NCBI GenBank assembly: GCA_016806645.1
Contig: JACSYO010001682.1
Span: 4,321,501-4,385,500, forward strand
Length of the DNA: 64,000 nucleotides
Origin: Ophiodon elongatus
Lineage: Eukaryota > Chordata > Actinopteri > Perciformes > Hexagrammidae
Reading direction: 5' to 3'
A program made the position numbers and the translations under genes. The notes beneath the pieces were generated by a model. It was not told where the DNA came from. It worked only from the letters and a program-made list of their open reading frames with translations, and ran no database searches. Below, piece by piece: positions 23,436 through 35,151 of this stretch (position 1 is the first letter of the stretch; every line of letters starts with the position of its first letter).

Positions 23436-26400
23436 CTTTATACACATTTCATAGAGTGTAGATGTATACTCTGTAGAATAGCATATACATGTAAATATAT
23501 AGTTTAAACAAGCTACTGCTAGAATGTAGTGGACTTGATCTTCTGCTGGGAAAATCATAGAAATACGTCCATTTTGGGGCAGGCAGGACTGGCCTGTAAA
23601 CAACAGCAAACCCCAACTTGATCAGGTACACGATTAATTGTCGTTTGTAATTGCCCATTCTTTGGACTTGGCCATGACGATGATGTCGTCAAGATAAAAG
23701 AAGACTCTTCTGCCACAGTTGTGCAGTGGCTGCAGCGTCGTATCCACACATCTCTTGAACTCGTAGGCTATCCCCTGGAAGGCGAAACAAAAAAATGTCA
23801 TGTGTTTCAGAGCCACCTCAACATTACAGGATGCGTCTCAAGGCCCCCCATGAGAAGTGTGGGTAGCTTGGAGGCATGGGTGCTCCATCCCACCGAAGGT
23901 CCCTTCTTCTCACTTTCGCGTTGTCACGCTTTGTCTCAGCTTTATCTCAGCTTTTCTCTGAGGGTGAGCGGGTGGCAGATGGCGGCTTAGGTGTGATTTC
24001 TTCTCATGAAGATGTTTAAAGCGCTGACTGACAGAAGAAATCGACCCAAAGAGCCCTTCCGTGGTGATGGGGGCTCCCAGGAGATCATCCCTGTACTTCC
24101 TCAGAAGTGGGGTCCAAGCCACACATGGAGAGAACCTAGAGTGACAGGATAAGATGTCTCCATGCGAACCTGCACCTTAAGAAAATCCACCAGACCTCTC
24201 GTCTTCAATGGCTGATGAATGCCTCGACACGCTGCTCGATTTCTGGTACTAGAAACCAGACGAAAGCTGCCTGTGCTAAGCAAGCCATAACAACCATTGC
24301 GAAGAAGGATCACTGGCTTGGGTGGGGGCTGCCGTTGCCCAACACATCCCGCCACATTGGTCATCACTAGTGGGAAGTCCTGGTGGAGAAAGATTTGGGG
24401 TCGACTTCCGCGGGATGCTAATGTAGCAGACACTGATGAGATAATGTTGTCAACATCATCTGCAGATAAAGCCGGTGTCTCAGCAAGGATGAAGCAGCGG
24501 CGGAGCATTTACAGCTGGGGCACAGAGAGAAGTGATCCCCCTATTGCTGCCCTATTGGGCAGGCTGATGGCTGCTAAACACCGTCCTCTGCATGGTATAT
24601 CCAGAGGCACTCGAAGCCTTGTCCTGAAGATCCATCATGGCATGGAGGCTGGGACTTGACGGTCACTGACGAGGCAGAGGTTTGGTAGTCAGTGGGCAAA
24701 TGGCCATTCGCTGAAGAGAAATAGGATAGCTTAGCAGCGGGGTCTGCTATGTCTTATATACTGTGGGGTCAGCACATATTCAAGAACGTCCAGATTGGAT
24801 TAATTGGCAGAAATAAAATATAATATTTATAACTATGTGTTCGTTAGTGTAAATCATCTGAAACTAAGAACCAAGAATGTTTTTGTTAGCTTAAATTAAC
24901 CATTTTTATCGACAAAGGGAGTGGGTCCTCTTCATGGAGCCCACCATGTTTGCACCACCATGTTTCTACAGTAACCCAGAATGGACAAACTACACACTGT
25001 TACTAGAGAAGGCCTCAGGATCATTTGTGTTTATTCACGCCACTCGTGCTAGATGCACCGGAGAGGAGCCCTTCGTGTAGACGTTCCTTCAATCATGGCT
25101 GGTTCACAAAGCTGTATTAACTGTATCTGGCAGACCACACGTTGGCTGGTATACTACAGCTGTATGAACCCAAAATAAAATGTGATTTAAATGCATTATT
25201 TTATGTTTTTTACTGCCTGATTTGAATCCAGGCTCTTGCCTGTTCAGAAGAGAGGTAATTGTCAAATAATCTACTTTCGCATTTTTGTTGAAAGAGCTTT
25301 AATAAGCAAAATGAAAAGAAATTGATTGATGAATAAACCAGGTGTGTAAAATAGACAATCTTTACATTCCTCTGACCCTCATGAACTTTGCGAGAGCGTG
25401 CATCAAAGTGAGTATGTGAGTGTGAACATTGGGTTTGGGCCAGACAGTTAGAGATAAGCTGGTGAGCATAGTGGTGCATTTAGCAGCTGAAGAATCAGAT
25501 ATTTCCTTAAGAGTTGGACCCAAAACGAAGCTAAAAGAGTGAATATCAGACAAATGATAAGTTATTGGTTTCACAAATTCTGCTGCCCCTAGGTGGCAAC
25601 TTCAAATGACGTTTCTGCTGCTTTCAGTGCAGTTGAGATTAAATCTCAGGTTAATGCGCTACAACTATGTTAAACTGGAGGTTATTAAATTGATAATTGT
25701 GGTATATTTGAGGCCTTTTAATACGTTAAAGATATTTATAGTATGTGTATATCTTAATCGGCTGTTAAAAATGTGTTGATTGTCTGCATAATGCAGATAT
25801 TCTATAAGTATTATTGTTTTTGTCAAAATATTGTGTCAGACATCATGGTATTAAAGTTTGTGTGTTCTGTACGAGTAACGGGTTGCATCCACCAACGACC
25901 CTTCACTGACTGTATATCAGTCTGTCTTATAATACAATTAATATTATAATAACCTTTTATATAACCATTATGGTTCATTCAGAACCTAATTATTATCAAA
26001 GGGAAGTTTAGAATGTGATGCTGTCAAACAGAATTGTGTTATGGAACAGAAAGGTGTCATAGAACAGAATATAGACCTTTCTGAGAATGCCCAAGCTGGG
26101 TAACCCAGTGTCAGTGGTTAATATCTTCAGAGATTCAGAGAGAAACACATCAAGACAAGAGTTACCTCAACCTTGAAACTTTCACTTTCGAATTTTGAAT
26201 CTACAAAAGACTCGTATCCGTCCGAACTTTTGAAATACACACATTTATTTCCAACATTTTGCGGAGAAAATCCCAACAAATCCCAGTGACATCATCTGCC
26301 AAACTTGGTAAGTATCTTTATTTAGCTGGTTGTTCTCACATCATAACTTTTATCAAAATGTTACTGTTAGTATAGTGTTGCCTAAATGTTGTGTCCACAT

Positions 26401-29400
26401 CTGCATTCCTCACAGCTTTGAATTCCTGCCAGCAAGTGTCATATCTGATGGCTTCGAATACGTCTTGCACTCTATCTTCCCATCATGACCGAGTAGTCAT
26501 TGGAGACTTGCTCTGTTCGGGTTCTTCTGAGTACCTGGTGGAGTCTGTCCTAGGGCAGGGCTCCTTCGGCACAGTAGCTAAGTGCAGGAGGATCGCCGAC
26601 ATGAAGACGGTAGCCATCAAAATGATGAAAAATCAGGGCTCTTTAGTCATGCAGGCAAGAGAAGAGGTAGGAGAGGACAAGCTCATCAAAGTTTGATTTG
26701 TAAAATTTGTGTGACGACGCTTTGTACAGCTGTTCCATCAACTGAAATGCCTACAATACTATACGAAATACAATATAATGGTTTGTTACTGTGGGTCAAG
26801 CTAATATAAAACCTGCCTGTCACCTGTTATGTATCACCAGGTGGCTGCCCTGTTAAAACTTCAATTGCTGGACTCTGACAAATGCAACCTGGTTCGATGG
26901 TACCAGGTTTTCACCTGCAAAGAACACATTTGTCTGGAGTTTGAGCACCTGGACAAAAGTCTTCATGACTTCATGATGGACAGATACTTCCAACCTCTTC
27001 ATCTGAAGGAAATCAGGCCCATTGTCCAGCAGGTATGTTCTACTGCAGTTCTTCCTGCATTAATGAACATGGTGATAGAACATCGTTGCCCTTATTAGGA
27101 AATGTCTGACTTTAATTACCTTTCAGCTCGCCAACGCACTTGATCACTTGAAGGCTGCTGGAATAATACATGCAGACCTCAAGTTAGAGAATATTATGTT
27201 GGTGAACCATGCACGGGAGCCTTACAGAGTTAAAGTCATCGACTTCGGCCTGGCCTGTGAGGTATCAGCTGCCACCCTGGGCTCCTACATTCAGACCCGT
27301 CCGTACAGGTGAGTGACTGAAACCATGTTTGATCTGTCGGGGGTTTCACTGCAGCTGTAGCAGAGGTCATATGCTTCGAGTTGTAAATGAAACAGGTGCC
27401 TGTCAAAATAGTGGAAATTGTCATCATGGCTAGTGTGATCATGGTTGTTTTTCCTCTCTCAGGTCTCCAGAGATTATTTTGGGTCTACCATTTACCGAGG
27501 CCATAGATATGTGGTCTCTGGGCTGCATTGCTGCTCTACTCTACCTCGGCAAATTACTCTACCCCGGCATTAGTGAATATGACATGGTAAGTACTGCGGG
27601 AAGTTTAATCATCTGATTTACTTGTGTGCGTGTGTATAGTGAATGTAAATTATTTATGTTTTTTCTTCACTCTAAAACCTCTTTTTTATGACATAGTAAA
27701 TCATTTTCCCATTGTTGTTGTTGCTAAAGGTTAGGTTTTTTTATTTGGAGCAATTGCGCTGGCGTTTTTATGGAAATGTATATAGAAATGAATCGGTTAA
27801 AACTCACTGAAAGTCCTCTATCCCGTTGTGACTTGACATTGTGTTGTATCTTCAGATGAGGTACATAGTGGAGACTCAGGGTCAGCCTCCGGACACCCTG
27901 CTCACCCTCGGATGCAGAACTCGCTGGTTTTTCCAGCAAGACGACAACTCCACGAACAGTTCCTGGAAACTCAAGGTACCTGCCACTTCACCACTACTCT
28001 GACCTAACTGACTTGCTGTCTGGTTGATTATTTCTATGTTGCATTTCTAACATACTGTCGAATATTTGGGTCTGTCTGACTGTTTGTCCAAGTTTACTGT
28101 ACTCGGAATGTCATTGCTAACAATAACACGGTTTGTTCAGACACCAAAACAGTTCTTGAGAGAGACTGGGATTCAGGCGAGGGAGACCAGGTGCATGAAA
28201 TTCAGCTCGCTGTATGATCTTCTGCATGTAGGTGTTTTCTTTTTTTTTATTATTCACTTAAAAAAAATATTTCTGAAACTTATAGAAGCATTCCCTTCCG
28301 GAGGTGACTTAAGACAACCGCTGTTGTTATTGGCTCTTCATTTTACAGATCAAGGTTATCAGTAGTGAAACGACTGCTGATAAATTTGTAGAATCGAAGG
28401 ACAGGCTTTTCTTTGTGAACATCCTCAATGGGATGCTTGAGCTTGATGCCGCCAAGAGACTTACACCCCGTCAGGTGCTCGAGCATCAATTCACCAGCAT
28501 GCACCACATGGTCAGCAGGTTCCATCTCAGCTCCTAGTAAGTTGATGTTGAGATTTCAGTTATTGCACATTTAGTGATGTGTGCTGAAGAGAACACTTTA
28601 TCTATCCTACTTTATCTGAATGTGTTTGCGTATACACTTGTTAGCGGAAGTTCATTCATGTAATTCATTTTTTGCAGTGTACGGTCCTGTTTTGAGTCAA
28701 TGGACCTCTGTCAGAACCTGACTACTGACAGTGGGAAAGCTGTGGCTGGGTCTCTGCAGCAGTCATCCTCAGGGACCGCCCATCCTGTCCAGCAGAACCT
28801 TCCTTCTGCTTCTGCTGAGAGAAGCGCCCTGAGCCAGCCACAATGCATCAACCCTCATCCCTGCTCTACTAGCCAGACCACGGGTTCAGTCAATTCAGGG
28901 ATGAAAAGAAAAGTTGATGACCAAAATGAGATGATGAGCGAAACCCCTCATCGTTTAAAAAGGGTCAGGTCTGGATGGCACAGGTAGGCTCGCCTGCATC
29001 ACTCAAATCATTATCAGTTAGTTTATGAAGTATATTTGCAATATGTGGGATCAGTTACATTTCTATTTGTGTAACACATATTTACCATCGGTTAACCTTC
29101 TATTCATCAAATTATAGAGGACACTGTGCACGTCTATCCACGTCCAGCAGCAGCCAGGATTTTGGCAATCACATGCAGGTTAGCACCCTCCCGGCCCAGG
29201 CACATCCCTCCAATATTAGCCAGACACAATGTTGCATCAGGCCAGCGACCAAGAGAAAGGCTGATGTTGAAGACGTGGGTCATCATCATGATGATGAAAG
29301 AAAGAGGATCCGGAGAAGCCATGCAGCTTGGTCCACCTCAAGCAGCAGCAGTCGCGTCTCACCAAGAGTCAAGAGAAAGATGGCTGATGGTGACGACTCT

Positions 29401-32400
29401 GACAACCACCAGTTGTCAAATCATGACAGAAAGAGGGTTAGAAAAAACTCTGCAGCTCCGCCCACCTGCAGCAGCCAAGACTCCACCAACACTCGCCGTG
29501 TGCGACTGTATCGGAGGAGAGTCCCCTCTGAGCATCACCGCCGCCGCACACACACTTCAAGCAGCACCCAGACTGAGAGCCGGGCTCAGTCTGGGCTGAA
29601 AAGAAAATCACCACATGGTGAAGACGTGCTGGATAGAAAAAGGACCTCTGCTCTCAAGTCAGATAAAAAGAGAGGGAGGTCTGCGGTGTGTTAAGAGCAG
29701 GAGGAGAGGAGAGTACTTACTGTAGTCATATTTGTAATATAACGGATTCAGATACACAGATTTCTCTGTGGCCATGCAGGCCCAGCCATGACTCGACCCA
29801 AACGATCCATGTTCAATCCGATTGGAGGAGTGTTCCATCTGAGCAACACAGCTCATATACTTCAAGCAGAAACTTTATTAAGTTGTTTGTTTTTGTTTTG
29901 TAAGGGCTATGCTGTAAGAATAAAGGGTTGGCACAATACGCTCAGGTTTCAGCCTCCACCTTTTTTTCAGAATATTACGTTTGATTTTATTGCATTTCAT
30001 TTTTTTATAATTATTTTGTAAAACATTTATAACTATGTTCAAATTGTTGTAATGTGAAAAAAATAAACTAAACTATTGTCTGTCAAAGCTAATTTTTTAC
30101 TCGCTCAGTTTATAATAAATAATGTAACTGAACCTTTCTGATTCTAATCTCCATGATTATCAAAAAAATGGTTGTTCAAAAGTTAATAAATATAAATTTG
30201 CTTTATTCACTTATCATTTTACCAATATACAGTATTTGGGTTTCAGGTGTACGTATGTACTCTATACACATGTTATCATACGTGCACATGCCAGTGGCAT
30301 GATTAGACATGATTGTTGAATATGACGGGGGACATGGATTTGGATGTTTAAATGTTTCTTAATTTATTTTACAATGTCTCATAGTCAGGAATAATGAAGG
30401 CTTTGCTTGCTAAGTAGGTAAACAGTTACTCTGCATTGGAGTGCCGTGGGCTTCAGTGGAAGTTTAAACTTCAGCTACATCTTCATTTCTTTGTCTCTTT
30501 CTCTAAAGATTTGAGTGCAAATGAATGGCTAACCACCGAAGTTTAAACCCAACTTCTGGTATCGATAAAAAATCTTGAATTTTTGTATGACAATAAAGTT
30601 CTTATATTTATTTAATGAACAGGACAATAACAGTGTTGGGCAATTTCCAGCTTTCCACATCTTGACAGTGTAAGGTTTGCTTTTATTTTTTAATGCTTTT
30701 TATTACATTTCCTTTTAGATAAACGGTGACTACTTGTTGTGCCAAGACAAAGGGATTTTTTATTTTTTTAAACCTATAAGGTCACCTGTCTCCATGGCAT
30801 TTGTTAATTTACTACATTTACTGAACCGTGCTATTTCTTGAAAGACTAATTGGAACAAAGACTTGCATTTGCTCCAAATGTTTTCAGAAAGTTACTGGAA
30901 TGTATGTCAATGTCTAATGGCGGTCACTCGAAGATAAGGAGCACTATCATCAAAACTCACATGGATTTTGGAGCTACTGAACCACTGAATGAATATTGCA
31001 GTCACATGGTTTGGTAGACCTGGATAGTACCCTTGTTTTTTCTGGGAGGGGGCGGGTTCATTTATTCTTATATGTTTTGACATTATTGGATTATTTGTTT
31101 ATCAAGCTTATCTTAATAATCAAACCAGTCAGACATCATAACAAGAGTTACCTGGCCTTTAAATAGAAATCCATTGCATCCCTGTTTCTGTTGAAAGATA
31201 GAGATGTAGTTGCAGGTGCAACTAGTTCAGCAGGCTGAATTGACTTGTATAATAACGGATTAATAGACGGAGCAGCGACAGACTGGCTGTTCCATGTATC
31301 GCTTTCCCATGAACCATAAATACTGTGGCTCTTTGGCTGAAGAAGATATGACAGTAGAACCAAAAGCCAATTTCTCAGCCCTCCTCTGTGTCTCTGTTCT
31401 GTGTTTCTGTTTAGGCTTCAAGTACTATTTTTCAGTATCACTGCATTTTGTCAGGTTCTCTGCTGCCTTCAATTCTTTTTTCACAGTCTCACTAATTCTT
31501 CCATTTTCTATGACTCTAAAAGGTTTTGAAAATGTAACTATGACTACTACTTTAAAGTTTAAAACATTGTGAAGGGTCGGGTGGTTGACAGCAACTCTTT
31601 AGATCTGTGTTGGCTGTGACACTTTCACAGCCTGCGATCCAAAAATAGCAAGTTTATTTCACAATTTTGGGATACAGGCTCTGTGGAAATTCTTGAATTT
31701 CATATCAGAAACTGACATTTGAATCTCACTTTAACACCAGGTTACCTCATTTGAACCAACATCAGCCTTTATCCGGCTTATCAGTTTGTAGTTCTCACAC
31801 ATCTACACTGTATCTTCTTTGCTTTCCATGTTGTGAGCTAAGCTTCACTAAAAACACGCAGCTCAACCTGCACTTAGCACCCTGCTTGACATTTACGAGA
31901 AACACGACCCCTGAGAAGTCAGAGCAATTCAGACAGACTATACGCAGAGACAGTGTGAACAAGGAGACAAAATGTGCTGGAATTTTCTTACTTTCCTTAA
32001 GTTTGAACCCCCCCCCCCAACTCCCCTCCTGTCTGCCTTTTTTTCTCCTTTCAAAGTCTGCTTGTTGATCTCCACTGAGCATGTGCAACGCATGTGTGTC
32101 AAAATAGCAGCGCTGAGGGATTGAACAGATTCACCTTTTCTCAAGTTCACATTGGTGGCAGCAGTGGGTGAGTTGTGGGAGTTCATTTGGCACGCCGGAG
32201 CATCTGTAGCTCTCGGGTTTCGGCTGGTGCATCGGGCTGCACACACACACACACACACATACACATACACCTGTTGCTGTCTGTTAAGTGACACTGGCTG
32301 CTTAGTGAACGAAGTAGGAGAAGAAAATAACAAAGCATGATAAAACTGGTCTGTTGAAGACCCAACCAACGGTGCAAGTGGTCATTCAATGGAAGCTCCA

Positions 32401-35072
32401 ACCAGAGTGACACTCTTTTGTTTGATAGGGTGGAGAGGCATCGAACCTGCGGGATCCACAGAGGTAGTGAGGGCGGGTGGGGTCGGGTTGGGCGAGGGCA
32501 GGGTCAAGTTCCCGCTCTACACTTGGAAGCTGGGTAAAGCAGCTACCGAACCTCCTCCTGCTGCAGGCCAGGACCCTATACATAGTACTGATGCGGCTCT
32601 TTAGCTGTATAGCAGATGGTCACACTGCTGCTGCGAGGATCACTTTGCCTCGGATTCACCAGATTCTCTGGCTTGGGATCAAGTCAGGGGTGCAGAGAGA
32701 GTCAGAAAGTGTCTTAAGAGACTGTCTTGGCAGTGGGAACACATGGCTATTTCATTAGTTGTTGAGATCTGATGATGGCGATTGGATTTTTATAATAGAA
32801 CGCTACTATGTATCCATTCTTGGCATTAAACCCTCCCATACACAGTTTCTCTTGAGGTTGTATTTATTTAGAGCGATGCTGGCATTATCATCCACACTGC
32901 TCTTCCTTCCATTGCTTCAGTGCTCAGATGACTTGATGGCATTCAGTCTATGTAGCCTTATCCCAGTGCAACTCTGACCACTCCTGGTTCTGTAGCTGCA
33001 CTATCAAAGTGAGCAAAAATCAATTTCCGTGCATCTGAGCCTTTCAGTGTGGTTGTCAATTTTGATGAAATTCAGGTATGCATGAATATGTGTCACTGCC
33101 CGCCTTTCACGGCACATCTATCACTTTATATTGATCTAATTACTCCTTTAGATGATTTTTCATACTGACAAAAAATTATTTAATGAAATTAATCACAGTA
33201 ATAGAACGATTTTGCACAGAAAAAACCTGTTAGCATTTTTGTAAGCCTTAAAAAAGGTATGCTACATACACACGTAGATATAGCCTGCTACTAATAGTGC
33301 CAGGCACCCTGCTGGTTTCATAAAGCCACAACCACCACAAACAGCTGAAAATAAAGGGGTGTATTTACTTGATTTTAAAGAGGTGACAAGTCTTCGGTCA
33401 TCCCATAGCCATATTGAGTTTCGCTATCTGTAGCCGGAAACAACAAGCTGTGTTTGCTCCATCATACAACTCCCGGGAAAGCTGCAGCAGGAACCCCGAG
33501 CCAACATTGATGCTTTCTGCCATCAGTAATCACCTCCCTGAAGCCCAAAGTTGGGTCTTGGGGTATTTAAAACACTGCTGGTATGGATAGCTGTGCCAGC
33601 TCAGCCACTCATTCACTTCACTGTGACATTTAACTCTACTGTGCTTCACTTTATCCATTAAAAGTGCTTGAAGATATATTTCGTATTGCCCCACGTCACA
33701 AACTGACAGTATAAAAATATAACTTAATATGGTTTATGGTCTATCCCAAAGACTTTGCCTTTTTATTGGATCTGCTCTATTTAGCTTCTTTACTAATTAG
33801 CTGCTGTTTCTGTTCCAACTTTAAATATTAATCAGACATCTCTGAGGCAGAAATTACTTTATCTGTAGGATGAAATACATTAAAGGGGACATATTTTGAA
33901 AAACTCACTTTTTCAGTGCTAGTGCACATACATTTAGGAATATGGAATGCCTACCAACCCACAAACTGAGAAATAAGACAACAACTCAGTCGTATGTGTG
34001 CTGCGAATGTGATTCAAAAAGCCATTCAGACTTTGCTCCCCTTCCTATGTCACATGCTGGCTCATTAGAATATACCGCACGTCATCTCAGTATCTCCCCA
34101 CACGGCTTGAGGACTATGATATTTGTCTTGAAAATATCATAGTGATATTTGTCTTGAAAAAAAAAAAAAAGAGCAGACTGGGTTTTTTCTGGAAGGGGTC
34201 TTAAAGAGAAAGGCACTAAAAAAAGAGTAATTCAGATATGAGGAAAATGTGTTGTTTTTTTTAACATTAAAGCCTGTAAACATGTATGAATCTCAAAATG
34301 AGCATGATATGTCCACTTTAAAGTAAAAATAGATTTGTTCTAGCCTGTCACGAATAATGTGTAGTCTAAAGCGTCACAAGAAAAGCTTCATACTGCCTGG
34401 TTAATGATTTTACAGTGTGTTATTGGTAAGGGAGAAGAGTCAAAGATAGTCCAGTCGCCACATTTTTCATTGCGAACACCTCCCACATATATAAACCAGG
34501 AAGACCGAAGATCTAATTTGTGGTGTAACGCCAACACATAATGTGAACACATCACACTAAATATGAAACAAAAAGATTGACTTTAGGCCTCCAACAATGT
34601 CTTTTGAACCTTTACTACTGCTGAATGAGGATGAAAAAGACGTTCTAATTCCCAGATAATTATTCTCGATTTTAATAAAGAATTTTTTTCTCTGTGTTTC
34701 AATTTTATTTCCATCTGTATAGCAGTGGGGAATTACAGATTAGACTTTAGACTAGACTTTTTTCGACAGATTTATTGTTGGATAGACGGGAGACAGTAGT
34801 GAATGCTTTCTTATACAATAACAATGTCTGATGGTATAATGAAGTGCATCTAAAGCTGAAAGAGACTGAGCATTCAGGGGGACTTTTACATTTTCCAGTT
34901 TTTGGTCATTGTTTTGAAATATTATCAGGGTCTGATATCTTGCCTCCTGAGTCTGTGGGTGCTGTACAGCATGCATCTCTATTGAATTAATACTGCTGTG
35001 AAGGAGGTGGGAGTCAGAACCATGGCAACCATCAGCTCAGATTAGTGTGGGCCGTGAGCTGGCAGGAGACAT

Positions 35073-35151
<79 letters not shown>

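Larger units (their letters stand above)
13782..26200. other. ryr3 intron 1, 5' part
   Basis: Mostly AT-rich non-coding DNA. It holds a GATA microsatellite with an element-like flank (15.9 kb), a TA run (23.4 kb) and a decayed retroelement (23.5-24.5 kb). A 132-codon open frame at 19,082-19,480 lies in a locally GC-richer patch but resembles no protein I recognise. Small inverted A/T repeats occur near 18.53 kb. Confidence 0.5.

Noticed and set aside
24297..24659. Plus-strand 120-codon frame
   Set aside because: It overlaps the antisense retroelement remnant and shows no protein motif.
26391..26450. Upstream in-frame ATG as the kinase start
   Set aside because: It lies before the CACAG acceptor at 26,411-26,415, so it is intronic if the 5' intron is real. 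The ATG at 26,448 is the first inside the exon.
32389..32758. Overlapping plus-strand frames of 71 and 93 codons
   Set aside because: No start context, no conserved motif and no plausible splice partners. They overlap open frames on the opposite strand, so coding is unsupported.
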